Below are positions 22,381 to 34,236 of a stretch of DNA of 64,000 nt, piece by piece. This stretch comes from Amorphophallus konjac. Its lineage: Eukaryota > Streptophyta > Magnoliopsida > Alismatales > Araceae. The notes under the pieces were generated by a model. That model saw only the letters and a list, made by a program, of their open reading frames with translations. It did not search any database and was not told the origin of the DNA. The translations under genes and the position numbers were made by a program. Position 1 is the first letter of the stretch; each line of letters begins with the position of its first letter. The stretch lies in the NCBI GenBank assembly GCA_022559845.1, contig CM040123.1, positions 320,707,933-320,771,932 on the forward strand. Reading direction: 5' to 3'.

Positions 22381-23465
22381 TCTCTCTCGATCTGGCAAAC
22401 TGATAAGTGTCCATTTTCTATGGTAATTCATCGCATTTACACCATTTTATGTGCATATAATTAGGTAATTATGCATATTTCATAGTTAACCTCAACTCCG
22501 CGTTTAAATTGAAGCTTTCACGCAAATTGATTAATTTGATGATATTATTAAATAAATTAAAGTTGAGGGTCATGAGCGTTAATTCTCCATTGCATAACCA
22601 TGAACATTTGAGATTTATGTGCACATTATGGTAATTTTTATGGACTGAATTGAAATTATGTGTGTGTAGGACACTGAAGGTAATTGCAAGAAACTCCAGG
22701 GACAAAACTGTCATCACCACTTTGACAAAGTCAAACACAAAAGCACATATTTTGGTTGGAGAAAAATTAAAATTCAAAGTTTGTATTTTCGTTGGAGGGA
22801 AAATAAATTTCAAAAGTTTGAAATTGAGGAGAAGAAGCACATATGTTGGTTGGAGGGAAAATAAAATTCAAAGTTTGAAATAAATGGGAGAAATGATGAG
22901 TCTTGGGAAAGGCGTGCCCAAAGTCCAAGGAGGAGGTGCCCATATCCTTTTCCTTTCCCCCATACATCATCTTCTACCTAAATCTCTGCCATCCATATCC
23001 TTTTGATACAATCTCCACCCTCTATTGACCCAATTTTCCCTATAAATAGCCTATGACAAGGAGGAGAAAGAGGTGATTCTTTTGGCATTTCTCTCTCTCC
23101 CTCTCACATCTTCATATTAGGTCACCAATTTTTCCCCCTTCTATTCATTTTCTCCTCTTACTTTCTTCATGAAAGTTCTTTATTTTTAAAATATATTCAA
23201 CTTTTTCTTCTGCATCATCTTCCAATTCTCTACCGTTTTCAAGGTATAATGCATTTTTTAAGGTGTTATCATGTGTTTTTACTGTCCATCCGAGGCTCTA
23301 CACCCTGTTCTTCCTCCGTTTTCATGCTCTTATGCTCTTCTTTTCCCTATGCACTCTTCATAAAAGTTCTTCCTCTTTTAAAAATATAGATTTTCTTATT
23401 CTACTACTTTCTCTAATTCCTCTTAGGATTAAAAAGGAAGAGAGACGAGGGCTAGAACTCCATCG
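22381..23465 (+). other. Unclassified repeat-like DNA with a plant-type promoter
   Basis: AT-rich sequence. At about 22744-22880 a unit around TTGGTTGGAGGGAAAATAAA occurs about three times. At about 23038-23050 CCCTATAAATAGCC looks like a good TATA box, followed by CT-rich sequence typical of plant 5' leaders. It may be part of an old LTR (TGATAAGTGTCC near 22404 could be a start), but I find no matching second copy, primer site or coding domain. Confidence 0.4.
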
Positions 23466-23527
23466 TTAAGGTACATAGACCCTGATAACAAGGAACAAAA
23501 TACAGAATGAATGGAGATCAGTTGAGA

Positions 23528-24070
23528 TTAAGGTGGGCTAAAGTCTCGAAAGTAGCAAGAATAAGGGCGATGACCCCGAAAGGGTGAAGAGGAGAGAATA
23601 TAAAAATGGGGAGAAGACGATTGCAAAGATGAAGGAGGAGAAGAATGATCATCCGACGAGGTCGGAGAAAGAGAATAATGGTCATCCGACAGGGTCGGAG
23701 AAGGAGCATGGTAATCACCCGACAGAGTTGGGGATGGAAAATGGCAACCACCTGACAGGGACGGGGATGAATCAAAAGTAGAATCTGGATATACCAGAGG
23801 AGAAAAATCGGGGGATGTCCCGAGATCAGGATGAACGGACATAGGCCGAGGCCTAGAATTATGGGAATGTGGAAAACCCAGAGGATCTGGATGGGAAGAA
23901 GAGGAATGGTGGTTTGCGGACTGGGGAAGACAGGAGAAGATGATGGCAGCGTGATTTGAAGTGGGAAGATATACCACCCAAGGGTGGGAGCTGAGCAAGA
24001 GAAAGGATGAATGAAAAGAAGGGGAAGAAGAGGTGGACCCCTGAATACACAATTGACGGCCCTTGAACAA
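23528..24070 (-). CDS. Open frame over a 33-bp tandem repeat, doubtful gene
   Basis: An open frame of 180 codons rich in Ser, Pro and His. Residues about 85-145 show an 11-residue periodicity (SGDYHAPSPTL, SDDHYSLSPTS), which follows from the 33-bp DNA repeat beneath it. A second minus frame over the same DNA is also open (24180-23518, 220 codons), so openness may be a by-product of composition. There is no domain I recognise. It may be a repeat-derived ORF rather than an expressed protein. Confidence 0.25.
   Translation of the reverse strand: MFKGRQLCIQGSTSSSPSFHSSFLLLSSHPWVVYLPTSNHAAIIFSCLPQSANHHSSSSHPDPLGFPHSHNSRPRPMSVHPDLGTSPDFSPLVYPDSTFDSSPSLSGGCHFPSPTLSGDYHAPSPTLSDDHYSLSPTSSDDHSSPPSSLQSSSPHFYILSSSPFRGHRPYSCYFRDFSPP
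23637..23775 (+). repeat. 33-bp tandem repeat, about four copies
   Basis: Units such as GGTCATCCGACAGGGTCGG with variants, spaced 33 bases apart, at about 23643, 23676, 23709 and 23742. Copies diverge from left to right. Because 33 is a multiple of three, translation keeps period in each frame. Confidence 0.75.
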
Positions 24071-24180
24071 GCGCCGCCGTCTCTTCTTAGCTGAAACTGG
24101 CTTGTAATGGACTCGCCTGGCACGGGCTCGAATCCTTGGGCACCTGTGGACGCACTTTTATCACATCTTGGTTTATTCAT

Positions 24181-24780
24181 TTATTTCGGTTTATTAAGTG
24201 CATGGGCGTGCCAGTCACAAAGTGACGATTTATTCGGGCTTCATGGAAGCCCATGGTGCGCGTGATCTGACTAATCAGACAATTATGTAGTTCGTGTCGG
24301 GACCAAAACCCGCCGTGCCATAAAGGTCACAGCGTCATTTACATCCCCTCGGAGAGGGGAACACCCTTGATTAGTTACCGGGAATAAGGGCTCTACGGCC
24401 GAAAGAATTACTAATTAATGCAAGAAGGAAGGGGCAGTCGAACTATGCTAAATGCCCGCATCGGGGTATGAACATTCAGGTCATGTCGGTCACTGGCGGA
24501 CCATTTTGTGTTCAGACAAAAGTCCGTGTAGAAAACAAGACGGTGACGGGATCGAATCCGTGCAAATGTCTGCTAGGAGACGGCAATTTTGATACAAAGA
24601 TGGGATCAGATCCCGATGCCAAGGGGGGAATGTCTTTGGTGAGATATTGGCCCAAAACAAGGTCGAGCAATAACCATGACGGGGGAAGTAACTCCCAAGG
24701 GTGAAGCACGGCCTACAAGGGCATCATTAATATTCCCGAGCCCGGGGTCCGAGGGAGACGGAATCCGTATCGTTGTATTC
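24181..24780. other. Unclassified segment, no gene recognised
   Basis: About 600 bases of balanced composition with short inverted words (TTCATGGAAGCCCATGG, CCCCTCGGAGAGGGG). Only short frames are open. It could be the untranslated part of an old element. Confidence 0.4.
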
Positions 24781-25018
24781 ATTTTTTTATTATTGTGATT
24801 TGTTATCATCATTTATTTATTATCATTATCACTTTTTTATTAACCATTTTCTTAACCGTGGGCTATGAACTCCTCTCCAACTTATTATTATTTTTATCAT
24901 TACCCCTCCCTTTTTATCATTGTTATTTCCATTATTTTTAATTAAAATCCCTTTTTTATCATTATCATTATTCAAATTCCCCCCCCCCCTTTTTATTATT
25001 ATACCCCCTTTTTTTAGT
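24781..25018. repeat. Low-complexity TTATCAT-rich tract
   Basis: T-rich sequence built from repeated TTATTATTATC and TTTTTATCATT words with a C homopolymer near 24979-24990. No coding content is likely. Confidence 0.7.
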
Positions 25019-25548
25019 GTGGTATTTTGAATGCAGAGTGTGCCGGGTAGGGGGAATTGATAGTGTACCGCTGGGGAAGATGGTAGTGCACCGGGCAGGG
25101 GACTGGAGAGTGTACCGACTGGGGGTGTGAGCAGGAGTGTGTATCGGGTAGGACTGAGTTGGGGGTGTACCGGTGAGGCCTGGATGGTGTGCCGGGTTGG
25201 AGGAATCAAAAGTGCACCGCATATGAGAACTGAGGGTGTGCCGGGTAAATGGGCTAGAAGGGGTGTGCACCGTTGAGGGAAAGATGCCAGTGCACCGGGC
25301 AAGGATGTTAAAGGGTTTGAGGATTGAGGGTGCACCGGCCCGGGTGAGGCCAAAGTGCACCGGATAGACGGCGATGGAGGCGTGCCGGGTGAGGACCGGG
25401 TAAGGCCAGTGCAGGTCTGGACGTGGGTCGGTGCAGGCTTCGGCTGACCTAGGTGAAGGTCGGTGCAGGTTGGGTCTGAGGTCGGTGTACACTGGGCAGG
25501 GTGTGTGCAGATCGTAGTTGGGCTGAGAGGAAGGTCGGTGCACACAAG
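25019..25548 (+). repeat. Degenerate GTGCACCGG / GGTCGGTGCA minisatellite, left part
   Basis: Loose tandem array. 25019-25400 repeats words like GTGCACCGGGCAGGGG at about 25-45-base spacing; 25400-25548 repeats GGTCGGTGCAGG. The same two unit types, in reverse block order, resume at 62535-63600 beyond Gypsy-3 and Element-4, so one array was split by the insertions. Long minus-strand frames across it reflect composition, not a gene. Confidence 0.7.
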
Positions 25549-26634
25549 TGTTGACACCCGTTTTATGACCAATAAGTTGGGTCAATTCCTTGCTCATATT
25601 TATGATGCTCCAAGTTGTTCACCCTTACTCGGCCTTCTGGGTCAGTTTTGAGGCCTATTTCTTGAGTCACCTCTCCTTGGTTGGGTCTCGCTCCTCATTC
25701 TTTGTCCGTTGGATGAAGCATAGCAAGCTTTCATGCTATTTTGCCCTCCCATTGTCTCTGACGGCCTATCCCTGGTGCGTTTGCTGACGTGTAGCGCTCC
25801 TGCTTTCGACCGCTAGCTGACGCCAGAGTCTAAAAGCCAACAGCCTTTCTCAAGCCTTATCTTATCTTATCCATTGTGCTTTAGCGGTCTATCGTAAGAC
25901 CGTCATATGCTTCTAGCGCATGAACCATCGACCGCCACCTTCTTGTAGAGTCCTTATTACGAAAACTTCACCTGATTGGCCTTATCTATTGTTGGATAAC
26001 GCATGGTGGCGGTCTATTCTTGGGACGTTACTTCCAAGTGGCGGTTTATCGTAAGGCCGTCAATTCAGACAGACAGTTCTAGCAGAACTACTCTTTCTCT
26101 GCTACGCCGTGGCCAAATTAAGAGTTTGATCTGATGATTTCTCTCTCTGTGCTGATCCTTAGAAGCTCTCGTTTGTTTCTGTGGAATCTTGGGAGTATTA
26201 TCTTCAAGAATTATCTAGTTTTTGAACTAATTTTGAGTCATTATCCCTCCAACTCGAACCTAGACTTTGAGGGTCTATAAATAGAACCCTTGACTTCATG
26301 GCTTGAAGAGAATATTTCTGGAGTTCGCGTCGAAGTGCTGCCGGATCCTGGAGCTAGAACCAATCAAGGAGAACTGCTTCCCACGTCCGTCTGCGTCCTA
26401 TGTCCAGGGAGTATCAAGTTCCAAGGGTCTTAGTGTGGTCTTTTGTATCAATTCTTCTTTCCCCCCTCATAGCATCCAAAGCATCTTCTCTCTTCCTCTC
26501 TCATGTTCTTCCATCTTCTGCATTCATTTTAAACCTACTACCATCTTTTAAAATGCCCCACAGGGGTTAAAAAACCCAACCTCTCAGGTATCCACCCTTC
26601 AAATTGCATGTTTCTAGCTTTCTTTGTCTTATAG
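25549..26634 (+). repeat. Gypsy-3 5' LTR, first part
   Basis: Matches 54547-55628 of the 3' LTR. It contains hairpin units around GGCGGTCTATCGTAAGACCG (25882-25905, 26007-26030, 26039-26065) and a TATA box at 26276. It is interrupted after TATAG by Copia-2. Confidence 0.92.
26276..26283 (+). promoter_or_regulatory. TATA box of Gypsy-3 LTR
   Basis: TATAAATA in GGGTCTATAAATAGAACC, conserved in the 3' LTR at about 55269. The hairpin units lie 210-500 bases upstream. Copia-2 is inserted about 350 bases downstream, so transcripts from this promoter would run into it. Confidence 0.65.
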
Positions 26635-27743
26635 TGTTGGGTCCCGTAGTGTAAGAACACGGATCTAGAGGGAGGATGAATAGATCCTACTACTATAAAC
26701 TATGACCGATTAAAAACATAAACTAGCGCACAGCGGAATTAACAAGATTGATAAGATTGAGGAATTTAATCTAAACAGATTTAAACTTAATTCACTCAAT
26801 CTCACCGAGCTCACACGATTGCATAAATAGATAAGATAGCGAAGCACACAAACACAAAGATCAAACCACAAGACACGGGGATTTTTAAGGTGGTTCGGGA
26901 CCACGACGGGCTCCCTATGTCCACCCCTCACCAAACCCGGTGAGGCTTCACTCGGGGATAAATCCTCAAATAGAGACGACGCTCCAACCACACACGGGAC
27001 GACGCCCGCACACACACGGGGACACGCCCCAACACACACACAGACGGAGACGAAGTCTCCCACATGATCCGACGACCGGATCACAAACGCATACACGATC
27101 CGACGACCGGATCATAACACACACACACACATGCTGCAACAACCGCATCACAAAGACACAAACACGATCGCACGTAGGCGATCAAACACGACCGTATACA
27201 CAAACGGTCACACACACAAATATCTCTAATGTTCAGAAAATAAAGACAAATATTCAAGCATGCTCAAACCCAAAATATAGATCATAGAACACATCACAAA
27301 GAACTGATAGAAGACATAGAAGTGGTCCCCCTTTATTTTTCAAGGCCGGTTGATGATGGTCATTGAACCATGAGTTGGAGGGAAGCCGGATGAAGACGAT
27401 TCTTATGTCCGCTTGATCCTCTCTTCGATCCGCTCCTTTTCTTCTTCTTCCACAATCTCCAGATCTTCACGGAAGTAGATGATCTCCTCCTTGTAAGAGC
27501 TCCACCACGTTTTCCCCCTTTTCTTCACCTATACGAACGAACAAATGAGCATTAGGGTTAATCTCTTTACAAATTCGGAGCACACATTAATATATATAGG
27601 AGACTGACCAAATGACCCATATACCCCTTCTAAAATGTGTTTAAAACACCCTAACATATTTAGGAACCAATTGGAGGTATTTTGGTAAGGTTTAATAGTG
27701 TTTACGACGAGTTTTAAACACTTTCGCAAGTCCCGACCGGAAG

Positions 27744-27924
27744 GGGTTGACCTTGGGGTCGACCCTCGGCAACCAGGGTGCTGCCGGGGCCAAAAAAATG
27801 AACCAAGTTTATAGGGGTCGACCCCATGGGTCGACCCTTGCAGTGGGTCGACCCCAGGGGTCGACCCATGCAGTGGCTGGGCATCCAGCCTACGGGGGTC
27901 GACCCCTTCAGCAGAGGGTCAAGA
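27744..27924. repeat. GGGTCGACCC palindrome cluster, 3' LTR copy
   Basis: At least six GTCGAC-centred palindromes, including GGGGTCGACCCC and GGGTCGACCCATGCAGTGG. In the minus-strand sense they lie about 145-330 bases upstream of the TATA box. The other LTR (35346-35512) lacks one unit. Confidence 0.8.
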
Positions 27925-28931
27925 AAATGCGATTTTAGCCCCGATTAAGTGCCGAAAAAATTCCCAAAAATCAAGAATTAATTACCATGAATTCCACAAA
28001 GTATTAAGACCATCTAAACCACATTTCAACAAGATTTATGAGAAAATATTAAGCACATTGTAAAGGCTCCAAAATCTCATTTTAAGGATGCATAAAACAC
28101 TTCCAATGCAATGCAACCTCATGAAAGATGTTCATGAAAACGACCCGGAACTTAGCATAAAAATGGTTAGATGTTACCATCATCCACTTGACATAAGAGG
28201 GTTTAAAAACTATCCTTGAACTTGTAAAAATATGATAAACCAAGAGGTTAGATGATAATCAAAACTCATGAACCAAACATCAACTCTTTAAACTAGTTAA
28301 CATAAAAATACATCATTAAACACATTCAAGCATGTAATTGACTTCTCAATTCAACCATCATAAACATATTCACCATTTGACAAGGTTTTGATATGATGAA
28401 CATGAATCTCTCACTTAATCAAATAAAATGACATAGGAGCTTAACCATTCAGTCACAAGGCAACCAAATCTTCAACAACAAAATGCTTCATCACACAAGT
28501 GTTAACAAATATGCCAAATACAAAGCATGCATAATATCATGGAACCACATTCATTCAAATGGTATTCTTGTTGATTAAAAGCTAACATTCATGAAGCATT
28601 ATCTCAAGAGGAACATTGATGTAAACTTTCCAAATTAAATTACCATGAGTCCAAGAAACGAGCAAGCATCATTAAAAGCACATCCATCAAATTTCAAGTT
28701 ACAAGGTTGAGGATATTTCAAGTCCAAAAATCTTATGTGGAAAACGCATGAAAAACCCAACCAAGACTTTGAAAAGCTATTTCATGAAATGAATGAAATA
28801 TATAAGAGTCAACGCAATGCAATGAGTTAGTCAACTCCCTTTTTCAATAAGATCTTCATTGATACACTCATTTGAGTTCCAAACACAAATCATGGATTTT
28901 GATCCTGCAAATCAAAATATTCAAGGCATGA

Positions 28932-29315
28932 GATCCTTAAATACAAATCATTCATATAACTTTCAAACATGAACAGAGTTAACTCCCTTTAAGAAGAAGA
29001 GCTTCATTGATGGACTTCTTAAGATTCCAAGCATGAGCCATGAATTTGTGTTCCTACAAACCAACATAAATATAACATTAGTTCCTTAAACACCGAGAGT
29101 TCACATGACTTTCAAGAGTAAACATCCTTAAATACAAATCATTCATATAACTTTCAAACATGAACAGAGTTAACTCCCTTTAAGAAGAAGAGCTTCATTG
29201 ATGGACTCCTTAAGATTCCAAGTATGAGCCATGAAGTTGTGTTCCTACAAACCAACATAAATATAACATTAGTTCCTTGAACACCGAGAGTTCACATGGC
29301 TTTCAAGAGTAAACA
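28932..29315. repeat. 192-bp tandem duplication in Copia-2 LTR
   Basis: Two adjacent copies starting ATCCTTAAATACAAATC at 28932 and 29124. The same duplication with the same period is in the other LTR (36524 and 36716), so it predates this insertion. Confidence 0.85.
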
Positions 29316-29438
29316 TTGACTCCATCTTTCAATTCATCAAATCAAGATATAAAACATGTTGCTCAATGAAACACATACACATACAAACACAATCGTTTTG
29401 ATATCATTGAAACCAAGCACGAACTATGAGATGCAACA

Positions 29439-29452
29439 ATCTCCCCCTTTTT
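29439..29452 (-). other. Copia-2 polypurine tract
   Basis: The minus strand reads AAAAAGGGGGAGAT immediately before the 3' LTR. Confidence 0.85.
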
Positions 29453-32067
29453 GATGATGACAAAACGATGTGTGATGATGATAAAACGATGTGTGTGATA
29501 ATGCAGATTTTGCAAACATGTGCAAACATTGAGTATAACCACTTCTCACATTCTCCCCAAGACAACAACATTCATACACCATTGAGCACACACCTTAAAC
29601 ATTCTCCCCCTTTTTGTCATCTACAAAAAGATAAGGGAGTATGTGACATAAAATGAACATGTGAGCACAAAGATACGTTTCCAATTTAAATGCCAATTGG
29701 TGTTAAGTAGGGGTTTAAATATATGATACCAAGTGTTGATCAAGATAGAGGCACAAACATAGGCAATTTCAATTCTCGAAGAGAGAGAGCCTCAAAGATA
29801 GCATTTGTTGATCATGATACCATTTGTTGGTTGAACTCATTTTGACATTTATGCAACATGAAGTGTTCAGAATATGCATTTCAAAATAAACTATGTCAAT
29901 TGTTGGAAAGTATGGATTTGTTCAAGATGTTATCATGAATAAACTATATGCATGCTGAAAATGTCAAATATGCAAATATGCACACTAGTAGCGTCATCTT
30001 TCAAATGCACTGAATATGCACTATGTGAATGCTAATCATGCAAGATATGAAGCTATGCACATGATGACTTCTATCCTTCAAATGCAAGGTTTATGCTCAG
30101 AATTAGACTCAAGGGGAATGCATGAACATGCAAGCACACAAGCACAATCGTCATGCACACAGATAGTACATATAGTAACACCCCCTATTTGAGGCACGGG
30201 TTAACAAAAGAGCATGTGATTCAAATTCAAGAATGTAAGGCATGAAGCATAACTAAGAGATTTGTGCATACACAACTAGGAGTACTACATAAATCATGAA
30301 TGTAGGTAAATTCATAAGATACATACATCACAAAAATGCCCATGTGAAATGTGAGGCAATGACTAATGAGCTTCAAAACATATGGATTTTCAGATTTTCT
30401 AAAGAACACTAGAAGGTAATCTCCTCTCTACACTTTCACTTTAGATTCTCGACTTTCGGTAGCTTCGCACAACCCCGATTATGTTTCTTTTAATAGACTT
30501 CACTTTTCGGCGCGAGTTTCCTCATATGTCTCAATGGGGATTCCTAGCTACTTGAATTCGTCACACATATAGATTTTTGTTTCTCCTTTCGACACGAGTT
30601 TCCTCCTTTGTTTCAGGGGAGATTCCCGGTTACTCGGATCCACATACCACTTATTAAATTTTTTGTGGGGTAGGCAGCTTTTTCCTCACGATTACTCTTT
30701 AATGTCCATGTAGAGATTCAAGTTCACTTTAGAGTGTTGGAAAAAATTTCTTAAATCCTTATCAATGAAAGTCATTGAATTCATTATGTGCAAGAGTGTG
30801 GGGATAAAGTTTTATTTTGCATGTATAAAATGAAATCGATAAGACACGGTTATGACTCCCCCTAAATGTATGCACGGTCGGAGTCAAATCCTCCCCCTTA
30901 ATATATGACATGTATCACATATGAATAAAATCACTGCATAGTTATTTATCAAGGAGGTGAGGTCTTAGAAAGATCAAGAAATAGTTTCATAGGGTAAATA
31001 TTTACAAGCATGCAAGGATTCATGAAACATACATGCAAGCATCCATGAGTCAAGATATGCGATTATCATGAAATATATGCATATGCTCTACATGCATGAA
31101 TATGTAATATGCATCTTTTTGTCATTTTATATGCATAGTATGTATATGCAAAAATGTCAATGTATTCTTTTTATGCAAGTTTTTAGTTTTTGTAATGACT
31201 TGAGCATTTAAGAAAAGCATGAAGTAGGTGAATGCATGAGATGGATTTTCAATGAATTTGGCACTGAATCATGAGCATTTTATTTCAGATTTCATCATGA
31301 AAAGCCATATCCCTTAGAACCCAAATGTTCAACCATGATCATTCAAAGATAATATTTCATGAGACATAAGCTTCAGTTTGAACATGATACGCCATGCATG
31401 TGTGAATATGCAAATAACCAAGTGTCCAACAGATTTCACACAAAATTTGACAAATGAGCAAGATAAGTGTTTGAACATCTATTGACAAGAGTGGATTTCT
31501 AAACATGTCAAACAACTTATCAGTTTAGCAAATCAATCACACATGGTCAATGAACTTTAAAATAAGCCATGGTCAACATTCAATACCAATTGTTGCATTT
31601 GATCAAGCAATTCCACAGTTCAAAAATTTTGCACTTTTGAAACAAGAATGTTTTTAAAATTCAATTTGAAAGCACATGCAAATCAAGGGCAAATTGATTT
31701 CATTCAAAACACAGGCTTCCTTATAATCTAAATAATTCAATTTCTGAATTTTGGTACTAGGCGGAGAACATAGGTCCGAAGACCACCATCACACTTAGTG
31801 GAAGTATCCAGTTGAATATAGTCCAACCTTCTCTAACCACCATTTGATATACCAAATATTCATCCATTGAAGATATATGTGGCTTGTGAAGAATTTAGAG
31901 CATAACATGAGAACACACCAAGATCTCATTCCAAAATATCAAAATCATCAAGTTTGACAGTGAAGGAGCAAAGTTGGGGTTTTACCATATGAGTGTGCCT
32001 TGTTCCATTTTATTAGAACCCCTTTTATTCTTTATTTACCTCAAGGCACACTTGCATCCAAAATAAT
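29453..32067. other. Copia-2 internal region without coding domains
   Basis: About 2.6 kb of AT-rich DNA where an autonomous copia element would have integrase, reverse transcriptase and RNase H. Only short frames are open. A partly repeated unit with GAGTTTCCTC and GGGGATTCC or GGAGATTCCC occurs near 30510-30550 and 30590-30635. This is characteristic of large non-autonomous LTR elements. Confidence 0.7.
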
Positions 32068-34164
32068 TCATTCAACAGATTTGGGCACCCAAGCCTTTTT
32101 GGGTCCCTGGACGTTGGTAGCATTGCCACCAAATGCTTTCTTCATTTTCATTGCTACAGTATCATCATTCTTCATGATCCTGCAATTCTCAATAGCATGT
32201 CCATGATTTTCACAATAAAGGCATTGAGGAGAAGCAGTTTTACCAAAAGACTTCCTTTTTGAAGTAAAGGAAGTTTCAAATCCATTCCATCTTATATTTT
32301 CAAAAGGTCTAGATTTAACAAAATTAAACCTAGCATGCATTCTAGAAGTATGGAAATTTTTTATTTTCAAAAACTAACATTCTTTCATTACATGCCCGTA
32401 CTTCTCACAATGAAAGTAACAAGGAGATGTGGGTCTACGGAATGACTTTCTATTGTTTGTATGAGTGTTTGTGAATAAGTTTCTCTTATTGGATGAAGAC
32501 CCTTGAGCATTGGAAGCATGTTCAGTTATGAATTTTCTTTGAAAGTTAAACTTAGCATTCATGACACGATAATTATCATTTTGTTTGACAAAGTAATCAT
32601 TCATGACATGGCCAAGTTTGTGACAATAAAAGCATGAGACATTTTTCTTTTTGCATGCTAGTTTGTCATCCTCTCTCATGACAACACAATCATCCATCAC
32701 ATGTCCAAACATACCACAATAGAAACATTCAACATTAGACTTTGATTTTTGAAATCTATTTGGCATGGTTGGTTTGGCATTTTTCTTTTTTGTAAAATCA
32801 TTTTCAGAAGTTTTCTTTTGAAAAATGGGAGGAGGGGCTTTGGAGGTGCTAGGAATGTCGGATGCATGAACAAAAGAGGTTGTCATTTTATGTTCAAAAG
32901 ATTTTTTATTGACCGAGGTGTATCCAAGACCCTCTTTTTGAAAGTTCACCCTGACACCTAGTATTTTGTCTAAGTTCTCCTTCCCTTTGACAAATATAAA
33001 CAAGTCATTTTTCAAATCATTTGTCTCTTTTTCACATGCAAGGATTTTCTCATTAAGCAGGCAATTCACATATTTCAAGTTTTCATTCTCTTTCAAGATT
33101 TCCTTATTTTCATCATTCATGGCATAGAGTTTTTCAGTTAAATTTTCAAGAACTTTCTCAGTTTCAACAAACTTTGAAATTTTAACAAGCAATTGTTCAT
33201 TCTTAGATTTCAACACGGAATTTTCTTGTTCAAGCTTATCAAAGCATTTCAATCTTCCCTCAAGTAAGGAATTCTGAATTAACATGGCACCATTTTTCTT
33301 TTTAAGATCTTCATTTTCATTCATGATACTTTTGCTATCAATTTCAGAATCAAGTAGCTTTTCAAACATTTAATCATCATCAGACAAAGAAGCTAGCTTG
33401 TTCTTAAGATATTCTTCATTTTTCTCAAGTATGGAGATTTTAGACATGAGAAATGTATTTTGCTCACGCAGCTCATCACACTCATTTTCAATTTGAAAAG
33501 ATGTGTTAAGTTTTCTAGCCATTTCAACATCTTCATTCAAACAGGAAATCACTTCTGAAAATAATTCAACTTTTGATTCAAGAGATTCATTTTGTTCTTG
33601 CAGATGTTCAATATTTGACTCCAAGATTTTACGGTTCTCACAGGAGGAATTAGCATGCCCATTCTCATTAATCCTCTTTTTCAAGGTTTTATTTTCAGAT
33701 TTAAGTTTCTTGCATTTATCAAACAGCGTAGCATATGCCATTTGCCATTCCTGAATAGAGAGTTCTTCGGATTCAAAATGTACCTCATCATAATTTTCTT
33801 CATTGAGTTGATCATCATTGTCGGCCATGAGATAATTTTGTTCTTCCATCTCTTGAGCTTTGATCAACTGATCCATAATCTCCTTTGCCGTTCTACAAGA
33901 AGACACAAATGGAAACATATGAGTATCAATAGCACTTTTCAATAAACTTAAGACAATGACATTTTCATGGTTCTTCAATTTATCTTGACTAGACCACTTG
34001 ATCTCATCTAGAGATAATATGTGAGGACCATCATAAATAAACTTTCAAAGATTATGATTAATTGAATTGATCAGTCCACACATTTTACCTATCCATGAAA
34101 TAATATTAGAACCATTAAGAATAGGAAGGCAATTCATCGACATGTGCTCAACAGAAAAATTCAT
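32068..34164 (-). pseudogene. Copia-2 gag with four zinc knuckles, three stops
   Basis: Reading from 34164: a DUF4219-like start (PILNGSNIISWIGKM), a shortened UBN2 region (VSSCRTAKEIMDQL), an acidic stretch, a long coiled coil rich in Lys, Glu and Asn (about 33750-32950), then CCHC-type knuckles CFYCGMFGHVMDDC, CFYCHKLGHVMNDY (last Cys lost), an irregular third near 32400 and CLYCENHGHAIENC near 32200. The central UBN2 core and the usual first knuckle seen in Copia-1 are missing: the frame jumps from the end of the UBN2 start to the sequence matching the Copia-1 EWQIAY region. Stops are TGA near 34045, TAA at about 33370 and TAG at about 32371. Confidence 0.85.
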
Positions 34165-34224
34165 GATTGTAGAATGCACTAGGATCACTCTGAAGATTGT
34201 GAGATCTAGGGACAGCAGAGCCTC

Positions 34225-34236
34225 GCTTTGATACCA
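34225..34236 (-). other. Copia-2 primer-binding site
   Basis: The minus strand reads TGGTATCAAAGC just after the LTR, one base different from the usual initiator tRNA-Met complement. Confidence 0.85.

Larger units (their letters stand above)
26635..29438 (-). repeat. Copia-2 3' LTR (2,804 bp)
   Basis: Matches 34239-37030. It contains the GGGTCGACCC cluster (27744-27924), a TATATATA box (27591-27598, minus strand), AC-rich sequence near 27000-27220, and a 192-bp tandem duplication (28932-29123 and 29124-29315). Confidence 0.92.

Noticed and set aside
24100..24145. A tRNA-like 3' end (GGGCTCGAATCCTTGGGCACC region)
   Set aside because: The T-stem does not pair and no acceptor, D or anticodon arms can be drawn. 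As a primer-binding site on the minus strand it lacks the expected TGG start and an adjoining LTR.
24829..25597. Minus-strand frames of 209 and 247 codons
   Set aside because: They lie on the minisatellite and a low-complexity tract, two frames are open at once, and the repeats explain the peptide pattern.
26128..26150. CTGATGA resembling a hammerhead ribozyme core in the Gypsy-3 LTR
   Set aside because: The required GAAA and GUC elements with flanking helices are not found at the right spacing.
26940..27287. Thr/His-rich frames over AC-rich sequence in the Copia-2 LTR
   Set aside because: Low-complexity ACACAC sequence gives open frames by composition; both strands are open and the two LTR copies differ.
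28932..29315. CRISPR-like repetition
   Set aside because: There are only two copies of 192 bp in an LTR, with no spacers or cas genes, in a plant genome.
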